Positions 51,476 to 59,607 of a stretch of 64,000 nucleotides of DNA are shown piece by piece (the stretch's first letter is position 1; each line of letters starts with the position of its first letter). The stretch is from Pacificispira sp040217575 (lineage in GTDB: Bacteria > Pseudomonadota > Alphaproteobacteria > UBA8366 > Aestuariispiraceae): the NCBI GenBank assembly GCA_040217575.1, contig JAVJPW010000006.1:1469215-1533214 (forward strand), read 5' to 3'. The notes under the pieces are model-generated. The model made no database searches and was not told where the DNA came from. It worked only from the letters and a program-made list of their open reading frames with translations. Both the position numbers and the translations under genes were made by a program.

Positions 51476-52342
51476 TCAGCCGGCCGGCGGCGGCAAGGAT
51501 TCTACCGCCTCTTCAACTTCCGCGAAAGTCGGCCGGTTATGAGGCGCAAGTGACTTGCGCGCAAACTCTGTCGATACGGACGGGGCGTAGCCCGCCAAAT
51601 GCGCCAGAATGCCTGCCTTCATGCAACTGAAATAGGTCGCTTCTTCTTCCATGATCGCCTTTGCATTGCTGGCAAAGGGCGCAAAAAAGCCATAGCACAA
51701 CAGAATCCCAAGGAAGGTACCGACCAGCGCGCCACCAATCAGTTTACCCAGAACTTCGGGCGGTTCATTGATCGAACCCATCGTCTTGATGACGCCCAGC
51801 ACGGCGGCAACAATGCCAAGAGCCGGGAAGCTTTCAGCCATTCCGGTCAGCGCATGGGCAACCTGATGGTCATGCTGGTGGTGGGTTTCCAGGTCGGAAT
51901 CGATCAGGGCTTCGACTTCGTGAGGGTTGTCGGTCCCCAAGGTCATCAGGCGCAAATAGTCGCAGAAGAACTCCAGCGCATGGTGATCCCCATGAAATTT
52001 CTCAAAAGGCTGAAAAAGAGCGGAATCGTGCGGGTTCTCGATATGCTGTTCAACCGCAAGCGCGCCTTTTTGCTTGATTAGTTTAAAGACCTGATACTGC
52101 ATGGTCAGCAGTTCCAGATAATCCGCCTTCTTGTATTTCGGGCCTTTGAATATGCCGCCCAGACGGCCAGTCGCGCCCTTCACCACGCGCATTGGGTTGG
52201 CGATGATGAAAGCAGACGCACCGGCACCAAAAATCAGCGTAAATTCAAAAGGCTGGTTCAGAACGCCGAGCTTTCCGCCCATCGCCATATAGGAGCCGAG
52301 AACGCAGCCGATAACCGCCACAATTCCGATGATAACGAACAT
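51476..52342 (-). CDS. motA: Flagellar motor stator protein MotA
   Basis: The proton-channel partner of MotB. The 288 residues have four membrane helices. The stator-rotor contact loop reads FFCDYLRLMTLGTDNPHEVE, with an arginine and glutamate at the usual interface positions. The proline in SFPALGIVAAVLGVIKTMGS and the later GFFAPFASNA proline are conserved. It is followed by two motB genes. An inverted repeat lies in the promoter region upstream (52370-52448). Confidence 0.92.
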   Translation of the reverse strand: MFVIIGIVAVIGCVLGSYMAMGGKLGVLNQPFEFTLIFGAGASAFIIANPMRVVKGATGRLGGIFKGPKYKKADYLELLTMQYQVFKLIKQKGALAVEQHIENPHDSALFQPFEKFHGDHHALEFFCDYLRLMTLGTDNPHEVEALIDSDLETHHQHDHQVAHALTGMAESFPALGIVAAVLGVIKTMGSINEPPEVLGKLIGGALVGTFLGILLCYGFFAPFASNAKAIMEEEATYFSCMKAGILAHLAGYAPSVSTEFARKSLAPHNRPTFAEVEEAVESLPPPAG

Positions 52343-52369
52343 GGAAGGTGCTGGACCTTTCGTCTGAAC

Positions 52370-52448
52370 AAACTCGCCCGTTCAAAAACTCTTTTGCCGC
52401 GCGTCATGTGCATCCCGTGCCACGCGGGGCTGAATCATGGGCGAGTTT
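52370..52448. promoter_or_regulatory. Inverted repeat upstream of motA
   Basis: AAACTCGCCC (52370-52379) and GGGCGAGTTT (52439-52448) are perfect 10-bp inverted arms, 59 bases apart, in the gap between motA and the methyltransferase 3' end. A shorter repeat (GCGAGT 52441-52446 with ACTCGC 52455-52460) overlaps the second arm. Possibly operator sites or a terminator for the methyltransferase transcript. Confidence 0.45.
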
Positions 52449-52495
52449 AGTCAGACTCGCAAGTCCGTGTCCATCACGAACGCGTTGATTCCGCG

Positions 52496-53317
52496 TCATT
52501 TCGGCGTATTGCGTATGTACCACAGCATAAGCTTTGTTGCGCGACCGGTGGATAAGGGAATGGTCTCGTCGGGAGGATGGCCGGGGACATCGAAAGAATT
52601 GCTGATGAACGTCGCTCCCGCCGGCATTGTGCGCCAGACCTGGTCGAATAGTTTGGCCATTGGGTGTGGGCTCAGAAAAGCATATGCGGTATTATAAGAT
52701 GCAAGGTCTGCGTCCCAGATGGACTGATAGCGAATTGTAATTCGTCTGTCCCGGGTCATGAGCGCCCGCAACCGGGCGATCAGAAAAAGAATGGGAGCGG
52801 ATTCCACACCGTCGAACCGGCTGTCGGGATTTGAATTCATTGCCGAAAGCGCGATTGGAACCGTTCCCGTGCCGCATCCCAGGTCGATGAAACGAACCGC
52901 TTTGTCTGCCGGTCCCAGTCTGGCTCCCAGATGCGCGAGGGTTTCCTGATTGGTCAGATAAAGCGGCACCCGGTCCGACCAGACGTTCCTGAAGACGACG
53001 ATCAATGCCGCAAGTAGCATAAACGGGACCCATGCCGGAAGCGACAGGGTCAAGCCCAAATAGAACAGAAAGGGCAGGGCGGTCAGGAACGCGGTCCAGC
53101 GGATATCGGCGCGAAACAGGGCGGAGGTTCCGCCAGCCAGTACGCAGGCCAATGTGACCTTCATCCAGGTCTGCAGGTCGCCGCCGGTGTAGCTGTGATA
53201 GCCCTGAATGACTGCCAAAAGACCGGCAACAGCCACGGTTTGCGATGCGATGGCGATCAAGACTGGCTTTCGACCTGAAAAACGCATACCCGCTGCTTTC
53301 CCCCAAATGGCTGTCAT
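52496..53317 (-). CDS. Membrane-anchored class I SAM-dependent methyltransferase
   Basis: A 273-residue protein. The first 110 residues carry about four hydrophobic segments (AIASQTVAVAGLLAVIQGYH; VTLACVLAGGTSALFRAD; LTLSLPAWVPFMLLAALIVV). The cytoplasmic domain then shows the SAM motif FIDLGCGTGTVPIALSAM and a second acidic turn (FDGVESAPILFL). The substrate is unknown. Such membrane-linked methyltransferases may act on lipids or quinones. The start at 53317 has a GGAG site 5 bases upstream. Confidence 0.75.
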   Translation of the reverse strand: MTAIWGKAAGMRFSGRKPVLIAIASQTVAVAGLLAVIQGYHSYTGGDLQTWMKVTLACVLAGGTSALFRADIRWTAFLTALPFLFYLGLTLSLPAWVPFMLLAALIVVFRNVWSDRVPLYLTNQETLAHLGARLGPADKAVRFIDLGCGTGTVPIALSAMNSNPDSRFDGVESAPILFLIARLRALMTRDRRITIRYQSIWDADLASYNTAYAFLSPHPMAKLFDQVWRTMPAGATFISNSFDVPGHPPDETIPLSTGRATKLMLWYIRNTPK

Positions 53318-53383
53318 GCTATCTCCGACGCGTGCACGGATGCCATAGCAGATTTCCGCATCAGGCTAGGAGAAGGTCTTTCA

Positions 53384-53881
53384 ATGAACGACAGCGGTCC
53401 GGTTACAGGTGCCTCTTTCAGGGCAGCCTGCGGTCGTTTTGCAACGGGAGTGGCGATCGTAACCACAACGGACCGGTCTGGCGGCAAGTGGGGCCTAACG
53501 ATCAATTCATTCTCGTCCGTTTCCCTTGATCCGCCGCTTATTCTGTTTTCGATAGAAAACAATGCGAGCTCGCTCGCAGCATTCACGACGGCTGCGGACA
53601 TGGCGGTCAACATTCTATCGACCGAACAGAAAGCGTTGTCTGAAAGGTTTTCGATGGTACGTGACCAGGACCGGTTTGACGGTGTTCCGCTGGAGAATTC
53701 GTCTGGTGCGCCTGTCCTTTCGGATTGCCTGTGCGTTCTGGAATGCAGACCGGAAGCAAAGGTGCCGGGCGGTGATCATACGATATTTGTGGCCAGGGTG
53801 GTGGCGACGCATCTGAACCCGTCTGACGGTCTAGCACCGCTGCTGTACTATCGTGGGGGTTACGCGGGATTGAATACCTAA
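53384..53881 (+). CDS. Flavin reductase family (FMN-binding split-barrel) protein
   Basis: A 165-residue protein with the flavin reductase-like fold: FRAACGRFATGVAIVTTTD, GLTINSFSSVSLDPPLILFS and NILSTEQKALSERFS, followed later by DHTIFVARVV. Family members supply reduced FMN to two-component monooxygenases or act as oxidoreductases. No monooxygenase partner is adjacent. The ribosome binding site AGGAGAAGG precedes ATG 53384. The next gene is a VOC protein 51 bp downstream. Confidence 0.88.
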   Translation: MNDSGPVTGASFRAACGRFATGVAIVTTTDRSGGKWGLTINSFSSVSLDPPLILFSIENNASSLAAFTTAADMAVNILSTEQKALSERFSMVRDQDRFDGVPLENSSGAPVLSDCLCVLECRPEAKVPGGDHTIFVARVVATHLNPSDGLAPLLYYRGGYAGLNT

Positions 53882-53932
53882 TGGCGCCTGTAATAAGGCC
53901 GTCGCCGTCAACAGACGAAAGGACGCATCATC

Positions 53933-54346
53933 ATGCAGCCCCGGATCAGTATGATCACCCTTGGTGTACGTGATCTGGAAAGAGCGGTTTCGTTTTATGA
54001 AACCGGGTTGGGGTTCCCGCGCATGGAAAGCCCGCCAGAGGTCGCGTTTTTTACGCTGAACGGAACATGGCTTGGCCTCTTCGGCCGTGAGTCGCTGGCA
54101 GAGGATGCCGGTGTTTCAGCCGACGGGGATGGTTTTCCCGGCTTTTCACTGGCTCACAATGTCCAATCCGAGGCGGACGTCGACGTCGTTATCCAAAAGG
54201 CGGTTGCTGCCGGCGCTACTCTGGTCAAGCCGGCCCAGAAAGTTTTCTGGGGCGGGTATTCCGGGTATTTCAAGGATCCGGACGGATATCTGTGGGAAGT
54301 GGCCCATAATCCTTTCGTCTGGATCGGCCCAAAGGATGCGACCTAG
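53933..54346 (+). CDS. VOC family protein
   Basis: A 137-residue protein of the vicinal oxygen chelate (glyoxalase/bleomycin-resistance) fold. It shows MITLGVRDLERAVSFYETGL, GFP.M......VAFF.LNGTW and GYSGYFKDPDGYLWEVAHNP with the metal-site glutamate near the end. Members include lyases, dioxygenases and antibiotic-binding proteins. The substrate cannot be told. It follows the flavin reductase and ends 12 bp before the convergent serine dehydratase stop. Confidence 0.85.
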   Translation: MQPRISMITLGVRDLERAVSFYETGLGFPRMESPPEVAFFTLNGTWLGLFGRESLAEDAGVSADGDGFPGFSLAHNVQSEADVDVVIQKAVAAGATLVKPAQKVFWGGYSGYFKDPDGYLWEVAHNPFVWIGPKDAT

Positions 54347-54358
54347 CTGAAGGTCGTA

Positions 54359-55744
54359 TCAGCATTCGACCACGTTGACCGCAAGGCCCCCCTGACTGGT
54401 TTCCTTGTATTCGCTGCGCATATCTTCGCCGGTTTTCTTCATCGTCTTGATCGCGGCATCCAGCGGGACGAAGTGGGTGCCATCCCCCTTCATCGCAAGC
54501 GAACAGGCGTTAACCGCCTTCACCGCGCCCATCGCATTGCGTTCGATACAGGGAATCTGCACCAACCCGCCGATCGGGTCGCACGTCATTCCCAGGTGAT
54601 GTTCCAGGGCAATTTCGGCGGCGTTTTCAATCTGCATGTTCGTGGCCCCCAAAGCGGCGGCCATTCCCGCGGCCGCCATCGCCGATGCGGACCCGACTTC
54701 GCCCTGACACCCGACTTCCGCACCTGATATCGACGCATTGTGTTTGATAATCCCGCCGACCGCCGCAGCCGCCAGCAGAAACGTCCGGATCCCATCATCG
54801 GACGCATCCGGAATGAAGGTACGATAGTATTTTATGGTCGCCGGAATAATACCAGCGGCGCCATTGGTTGGCGCCGTAACGATGGTGCCACCGGCCGCGT
54901 TTTCTTCATTCACCGAAATCGCGTAGAGGCTGATCCAGTCCATGATGTCATGATCGAAACGACGGTTGGACTGGCGGTTTTTTTCAAGTTGATCCAGGAT
55001 CGCGCCCGCCCGGCGTTTCACGTCCAGGCCGCCGGGTAGTTTGCCGTCCTGTTCCAATCCCCGTTCGATGCAGGCATTCATGACCGACCACAGCCGGTCG
55101 AGTCCGGCCAGAACGTCGGCCTCATCCCGGACTGCGCATTCGTTTGCAAGTTTCATTTCGGCGATCGTCAGCCCGGACGCTTCGCCCATGGCCAGCATTT
55201 CCTTTGCGGAATTGAACGGGTATGGCACTTCCGACTGGGGAAGGGACCCAGCGCCGGTTCGTTGTTCCAGTTCTTCCGCGCTGGCAACAAAACCCCCGCC
55301 GATGGAATAGAACGTCTGCTGCGCCAGTAAATCCCCGCCAGAATCGAATGCTGCGAATATCATCCCGTTCGCGTGGCCTGGCAGCGGGTCGCCAAAGTCG
55401 AAAATCAGGTGCCGGTCCCGTTCGAATACAATGGGCTTTTCCCCACCCAATGGCAGGGTCAGCTCCGCATCAATCTGATGCACCAGATTGAAGGCATCTT
55501 CTGGGGCAATCGCATCAGGTCTGGCGCCTGCCAGGCCCAAAATGACCGCCCGGTCGCTTGCGTGCCCCTTGCCCGTCCAGGCAAGGGAGCCGTGTAAACT
55601 GCATCGTACGCTTTCCACCTTCCAGAAGGCGCCATCGGATTTCAGGTCTTCTATAAAGCGTGCCGCCGCCACCATTGGTCCGACGGTATGCGAACTCGAC
55701 GGGCCGATACCGATCTTGAACAAGTCGAAGACGCTGAGGAACAT
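54359..55744 (-). CDS. sdaA: L-serine ammonia-lyase (iron-sulfur)
   Basis: Converts L-serine to pyruvate and ammonia using a [4Fe-4S] cluster. The 461 residues match single-chain SdaA. The N terminus FLSVFDLFKIGIGPSSSHTV contains the family's IGPSSSHT. The cluster cysteines are C346 (GAEVGCQGEVGSA), C388 (GMTCDPIGG) and C399 (QIPCIERNA). I start at ATG 55744-55742, since the longer frame overlaps the preceding gene and lacks similarity. Confidence 0.93.
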   Translation of the reverse strand: MFLSVFDLFKIGIGPSSSHTVGPMVAAARFIEDLKSDGAFWKVESVRCSLHGSLAWTGKGHASDRAVILGLAGARPDAIAPEDAFNLVHQIDAELTLPLGGEKPIVFERDRHLIFDFGDPLPGHANGMIFAAFDSGGDLLAQQTFYSIGGGFVASAEELEQRTGAGSLPQSEVPYPFNSAKEMLAMGEASGLTIAEMKLANECAVRDEADVLAGLDRLWSVMNACIERGLEQDGKLPGGLDVKRRAGAILDQLEKNRQSNRRFDHDIMDWISLYAISVNEENAAGGTIVTAPTNGAAGIIPATIKYYRTFIPDASDDGIRTFLLAAAAVGGIIKHNASISGAEVGCQGEVGSASAMAAAGMAAALGATNMQIENAAEIALEHHLGMTCDPIGGLVQIPCIERNAMGAVKAVNACSLAMKGDGTHFVPLDAAIKTMKKTGEDMRSEYKETSQGGLAVNVVEC

Positions 55745-55775
55745 GCGCAAATACTCCGCATTGGAGGGATGCTTT

Positions 55776-58082
55776 TTAGCGTGAGGCGCCGCCACTTGTC
55801 GGCAGAAAGCGCACTACACCCGCCGATTCGCTTGCGATATCGTCGCCGCGTCCGGGAATTCTGAAATAACGACCGTCGCGCCAATCCTCTATCAGGCTTC
55901 CGTAGAACCGGGAAAATGGATTGCCGGATTGTCCTCCTGCCAGGGCAAAGCGGCTGTTGTCCAGATCAGCCAGATCGTAAATCGCCCGCAAACTGGCACC
56001 GTGAAGGTGTCGGAAGGGGGCCTTTCCCGCACCGCCGGATGCCTGTCCACGGTTCAAGGTATGGTCCCCACCCGGCGTTTCGACAGGTCGGTCGGAAAGC
56101 CAAGACATGATCGGAATTCGGCCCAGAATGGGGTGGGCCATCGGTGCCGTGTGTTCGGCCCCCCATCGCCAGTCCGACGGGTCTGGGCCGTGGGCTTCGG
56201 ACAACCGCAATATTGCCCGTTCAAAGGCGGTGTTCAGTGCCCAACGGCATGGTTCGACGGGCCCTGTCCTGCGGTCATCGCACCAAATCGTCCGGTCGGT
56301 CAGGGCAGCCATAACAAAGGCCGGGCGTACCCGCCAAAATGTCTCAATCGCATCGGTCCCGATGTCGTCTTCCGCCAGAACACGGACCAGTTCATTGAGA
56401 TAGGTCGCATAGATCAGCGGAGCGGGCTGATCGTCGGCCATTCGATAGTCCCATTCGGATAGCAGGCGCATTGCAGAACGACCAGTTTCCGATGTGGTAT
56501 CCGCGTCCAGCATCAAGGGAACCAGATTGCGGGCCGCATCCGACAGGATGTCGTTCTGGATTGCCATACTGTCAGCCACGGTGTGACGCTCGCCGGTTGT
56601 CTCCAGCAATTCAACCAGTCGTTTTGCCCGGTACCCTTCCTCGAATTCGTTTGATATCCGATAGGGGTAAGTATCGTCGATGATCCGGTTGTTTGCGTTC
56701 ATGAAATATCCGTTTTCCGGATCAACAGCGGCGGGAAGCTCATTCGACCGGGCACGCCCGATCCAATACCCTTCATCGTCTCTCTGGGCATGGGGTCGGT
56801 CGCCTATCATGTCATCGGCGCGCACCGGCAGTCGCCCCGCCACACGCATCCCGATTCTGCCGTCGGTATCGGCATAAAATATGTTCTGTACCGGGTCGCT
56901 GAATGCGTTCAGCGCCGCATTGAACTGATGCCATCCGGTTGCCCGGTTCAGTCGGTGCAATGCCTGCGGTGTATCCTGATCGGTGTCGGCCCCGGACCAT
57001 TGCAGCAATGTGGTCCGGTCGCCAAAACGGCTGATGACAGTGCCATGCTCATTGAAGCCAATTTCGATTTCTATGTTTTCGGAAAAACGAACGCCGATGG
57101 TTTCTTCCTCGGATTCAAGGCGTTCGACCTGATTCGATGAAAGGGTAACCGTATCCTGATTGTCGGCGTGCGTCGTTGTCATGCCCCATGCGATCCGCCC
57201 GTTATGGCCAAGCACATGCAATGGAACGCCAGGCGCCGTAGCACCCACCAGGGTCAATTCCGGCGTTTCAATCCGGGCCAGATACCATTGCCCCGGCATG
57301 CCAAGGCCCAAATGGGGGTCATTCGCCAGGATGGGGTGCCCTGTATCCGTTCTGCTTCCGTCCAGAACCCATGCGTTCGATGCATCATAGGGATGGGTCC
57401 ATGCGGAGAAATTGCTTTCATCCAACGTGACCGGTCCTTCCATGTGTGACGGAAGGAAGTCCCGCAGCATGTCGCCCCCCAGACGGGCAAGCAGGTCCGA
57501 CCGAGACGTTTCACGAAAAGCATCGCCTGACAATTGCACCGACATCAATCGCCCCCAGATCAGGCTGTCACGGATTGTCCACTGTTCCGGTTCCAACCAG
57601 AGAAGCTGGAATTCAAGCGGCAACGGCCGGGTGCGGTTTGAAATAAAGGCATTCACACCGTCGGCATAGGCCTGAAAGTCTGCGACTATGTCTGGCGGCA
57701 GGCGTTCGACCTGTGCCGACGCTTGGGCGGCAAGCCTCAGTTCCCGCATAAGCCGGTCGACATCCACCGCAAAGGAACCGGCGATTTCCGCCAGACGTCC
57801 CGTGCCGATTCTTCGCATCGCCTCCATCTGCCAAAGACGGTCCCGTGCATGCAGGTAGCCGAGTGCGCGGTAGGCGTCACGCATGGTTTCGGCACGGATA
57901 GTCGGGATACCATTTTCGTCGAAATAGGCATCCGCATTGGCATCAAACCCGGCGATTTCGATGCTTTCATAATCCGGCGGGACGCTGAGATACCCAACGG
58001 CGACGATCACCGCCGTAAAGATGGTGGCGCCTGCAATCCCTACTATGGAGAGGATTTTAACAATGCCCCAGATAAACCGCAT
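55776..58082 (-). CDS. Penicillin acylase family protein (Ntn hydrolase)
   Basis: A 768-residue Ntn-type amidase. The N terminus has a membrane or signal segment (ILSIVGIAGATIFTAVIVAV). The alpha part includes PTIRAETMRDAYRALGYLHA, followed by RDRLWQME. The predicted nucleophile after autocleavage is S235 in YDASNAWVLDGSRTDTGHPI, followed by LANDPHLG and later IAWGMTTTHADNQDT. Substrates of this family are penicillins, N-acyl-homoserine lactones and other acylamides. The Ser-Asn-Ala-Trp start fits either type. Start at ATG 58082 with GGGAG; sdaA follows 31 bp downstream. Confidence 0.9.
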   Translation of the reverse strand: MRFIWGIVKILSIVGIAGATIFTAVIVAVGYLSVPPDYESIEIAGFDANADAYFDENGIPTIRAETMRDAYRALGYLHARDRLWQMEAMRRIGTGRLAEIAGSFAVDVDRLMRELRLAAQASAQVERLPPDIVADFQAYADGVNAFISNRTRPLPLEFQLLWLEPEQWTIRDSLIWGRLMSVQLSGDAFRETSRSDLLARLGGDMLRDFLPSHMEGPVTLDESNFSAWTHPYDASNAWVLDGSRTDTGHPILANDPHLGLGMPGQWYLARIETPELTLVGATAPGVPLHVLGHNGRIAWGMTTTHADNQDTVTLSSNQVERLESEEETIGVRFSENIEIEIGFNEHGTVISRFGDRTTLLQWSGADTDQDTPQALHRLNRATGWHQFNAALNAFSDPVQNIFYADTDGRIGMRVAGRLPVRADDMIGDRPHAQRDDEGYWIGRARSNELPAAVDPENGYFMNANNRIIDDTYPYRISNEFEEGYRAKRLVELLETTGERHTVADSMAIQNDILSDAARNLVPLMLDADTTSETGRSAMRLLSEWDYRMADDQPAPLIYATYLNELVRVLAEDDIGTDAIETFWRVRPAFVMAALTDRTIWCDDRRTGPVEPCRWALNTAFERAILRLSEAHGPDPSDWRWGAEHTAPMAHPILGRIPIMSWLSDRPVETPGGDHTLNRGQASGGAGKAPFRHLHGASLRAIYDLADLDNSRFALAGGQSGNPFSRFYGSLIEDWRDGRYFRIPGRGDDIASESAGVVRFLPTSGGASR

Positions 58083-58219
58083 GTGGCTCCCTGACTTGCC
58101 GCGGGCGGCCATTTGGCCATTCCGTTCATCCGGTTTTAACCCATGCGATGATTGAATGCAGCCATTGCGTTCGGCAGACTTGCGCCGATAACTCCATATG
58201 TCCCAAGGAGGTTCAGAAC

Positions 58220-59083
58220 ATGCCCGCAGGGTGCCAGGAAAAGTCCGTCACCTGCCCGCATCAGGGTGGTTTTCACGAAATGGTTTATTCGGACTGGGGC
58301 GACCCAACCGGTGATCGGACAATTCTTTGTGTCCATGGGCTTACCCGTTCCGGGCGTGATTTTGACCGACTGGCCGAAGTGCTGGCGGAAAAGGGCTGCA
58401 GGGTCTTGGCCCCCGACATCGCAGGCCGCGGACGGTCGGGATATCTGGGACCGGGCGTGACATATGAAATTCCCCAATATATTGCCGACTTGAGTTGTTT
58501 GCTCGCCATGGAAGGCATCGACAAAGTCGACTGGATCGGAACATCGATGGGCGGACTTATTGCGATGGCGTGGACATCGCAGCCGGCGCATCCCGTTCGG
58601 CGAATGCTGCTTAACGATGTCGGGCCATTCGTCCCCAAATCCGCACTTCAGCGGATCGGTGAATATGTCGGAATCCAATGGCGGTTCGAATCTTTCGAAA
58701 AAGGCATTGAGCATATCAAGAAGGCATACGAACCGTTTGGTCTGAAAACAGAGGAGGATTGGCGCTATCTCGCTGAACTCAGTCTGGCGAAACGGGATGA
58801 CGGAACCTGGACCAATGCATACGACCTGCGGATTTCAGAACCGTTCAAGGGCAATGATATAGAGGATGTTGTTTTATGGGAATTGTGGGATCAGATTTCG
58901 GTTCCGACGACGGTGTTCCGGGGGGCGGAATCGGATTTACTGTCGGCTGATACGGCTTATCGGATGACCGTTTCCGGACCGCAGGCGACCCTGGTTGAAA
59001 TTGAAGGCTGTGGTCACGCGCCGACCATTATGGTTCCTGATCAGATCGATGCCGCTGTTGATTGGGCACTTCGGGAGGACTGA
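58220..59083 (+). CDS. Alpha/beta hydrolase
   Basis: A 287-residue hydrolase. The oxyanion region reads TILCVHGLTRSGRDFDRLAE. The nucleophile elbow is GTSMGG, and the last triad histidine fits EGCGHAPTIM. The likely acid is the D in RGAESDLL. A cap of about 60 helical residues (RIGEYVGIQWRFESF) suits lipase/esterase or C-C bond hydrolases. ATG 58220 has a strong AAGGAGG site. It is divergent from the penicillin acylase (137 bp between starts) and is coupled to the next gene by TGATG. Confidence 0.88.
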   Translation: MPAGCQEKSVTCPHQGGFHEMVYSDWGDPTGDRTILCVHGLTRSGRDFDRLAEVLAEKGCRVLAPDIAGRGRSGYLGPGVTYEIPQYIADLSCLLAMEGIDKVDWIGTSMGGLIAMAWTSQPAHPVRRMLLNDVGPFVPKSALQRIGEYVGIQWRFESFEKGIEHIKKAYEPFGLKTEEDWRYLAELSLAKRDDGTWTNAYDLRISEPFKGNDIEDVVLWELWDQISVPTTVFRGAESDLLSADTAYRMTVSGPQATLVEIEGCGHAPTIMVPDQIDAAVDWALRED

Positions 59084-59580
59084 TGACACTTCGTTCTGTA
59101 CTATTTTCCGCGGCTTTCCTTCTTTCGCTTCTTCTGATTCCCTTGTCACGGGCGGAGGCTCAAAGTCGTGACGCCGGTTTGGATGCGGTTCATGAACTCG
59201 CTGGCGAGGTTGTCAATATTGCCGATGGCAATGGCAGTGACCGGGATGTTTTCGTTGGTGTTCAGGCTTTGACCGATGCGCTGCGTCGGTTCATTCTGGC
59301 GGAAACCGAAATTCGGGCGGATCAGCCGGTTGGGCCCCCACAGGATGCCAGTCTTCGGCCTGGCCAGGCCGCAGATGAAGGCGATTTCGTTCCAGGTCCG
59401 GAAAAATCGCTTTCCGATGTTCCGACACCCTGGTTCAACCTTCATGCTAACCGCGCGCTGGAAGCACTTGAAAGCGTTCGGGACGAAATAGATTCCGGCG
59501 CGCCGCGCACGGCGATAACAGAGTGGCTGCGCCAAATCCAATCGGCGCTTTCTGATATAAACCGCCCGCCATCAACGTAA
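59083..59580 (+). CDS. Small secreted protein of unknown function
   Basis: A 165-residue protein with an N-terminal signal (SVLFSAAFLLSLLLIPLSRA; probable cut after RAEA or EAQ). The rest is acidic and partly helical (RDAGLDAVHELAGEVVNIAD; NLHANRALEALESVRDEIDS). I do not recognise a family. Its start overlaps the alpha/beta hydrolase stop (TGATG), so it is very probably made with it. An alternative start at 59062 would lie within the hydrolase. Confidence 0.65.
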   Translation: MTLRSVLFSAAFLLSLLLIPLSRAEAQSRDAGLDAVHELAGEVVNIADGNGSDRDVFVGVQALTDALRRFILAETEIRADQPVGPPQDASLRPGQAADEGDFVPGPEKSLSDVPTPWFNLHANRALEALESVRDEIDSGAPRTAITEWLRQIQSALSDINRPPST

Positions 59581-59607
59581 TTGATGCCGGGAAGGGGGAG
59601 GCGAAGG

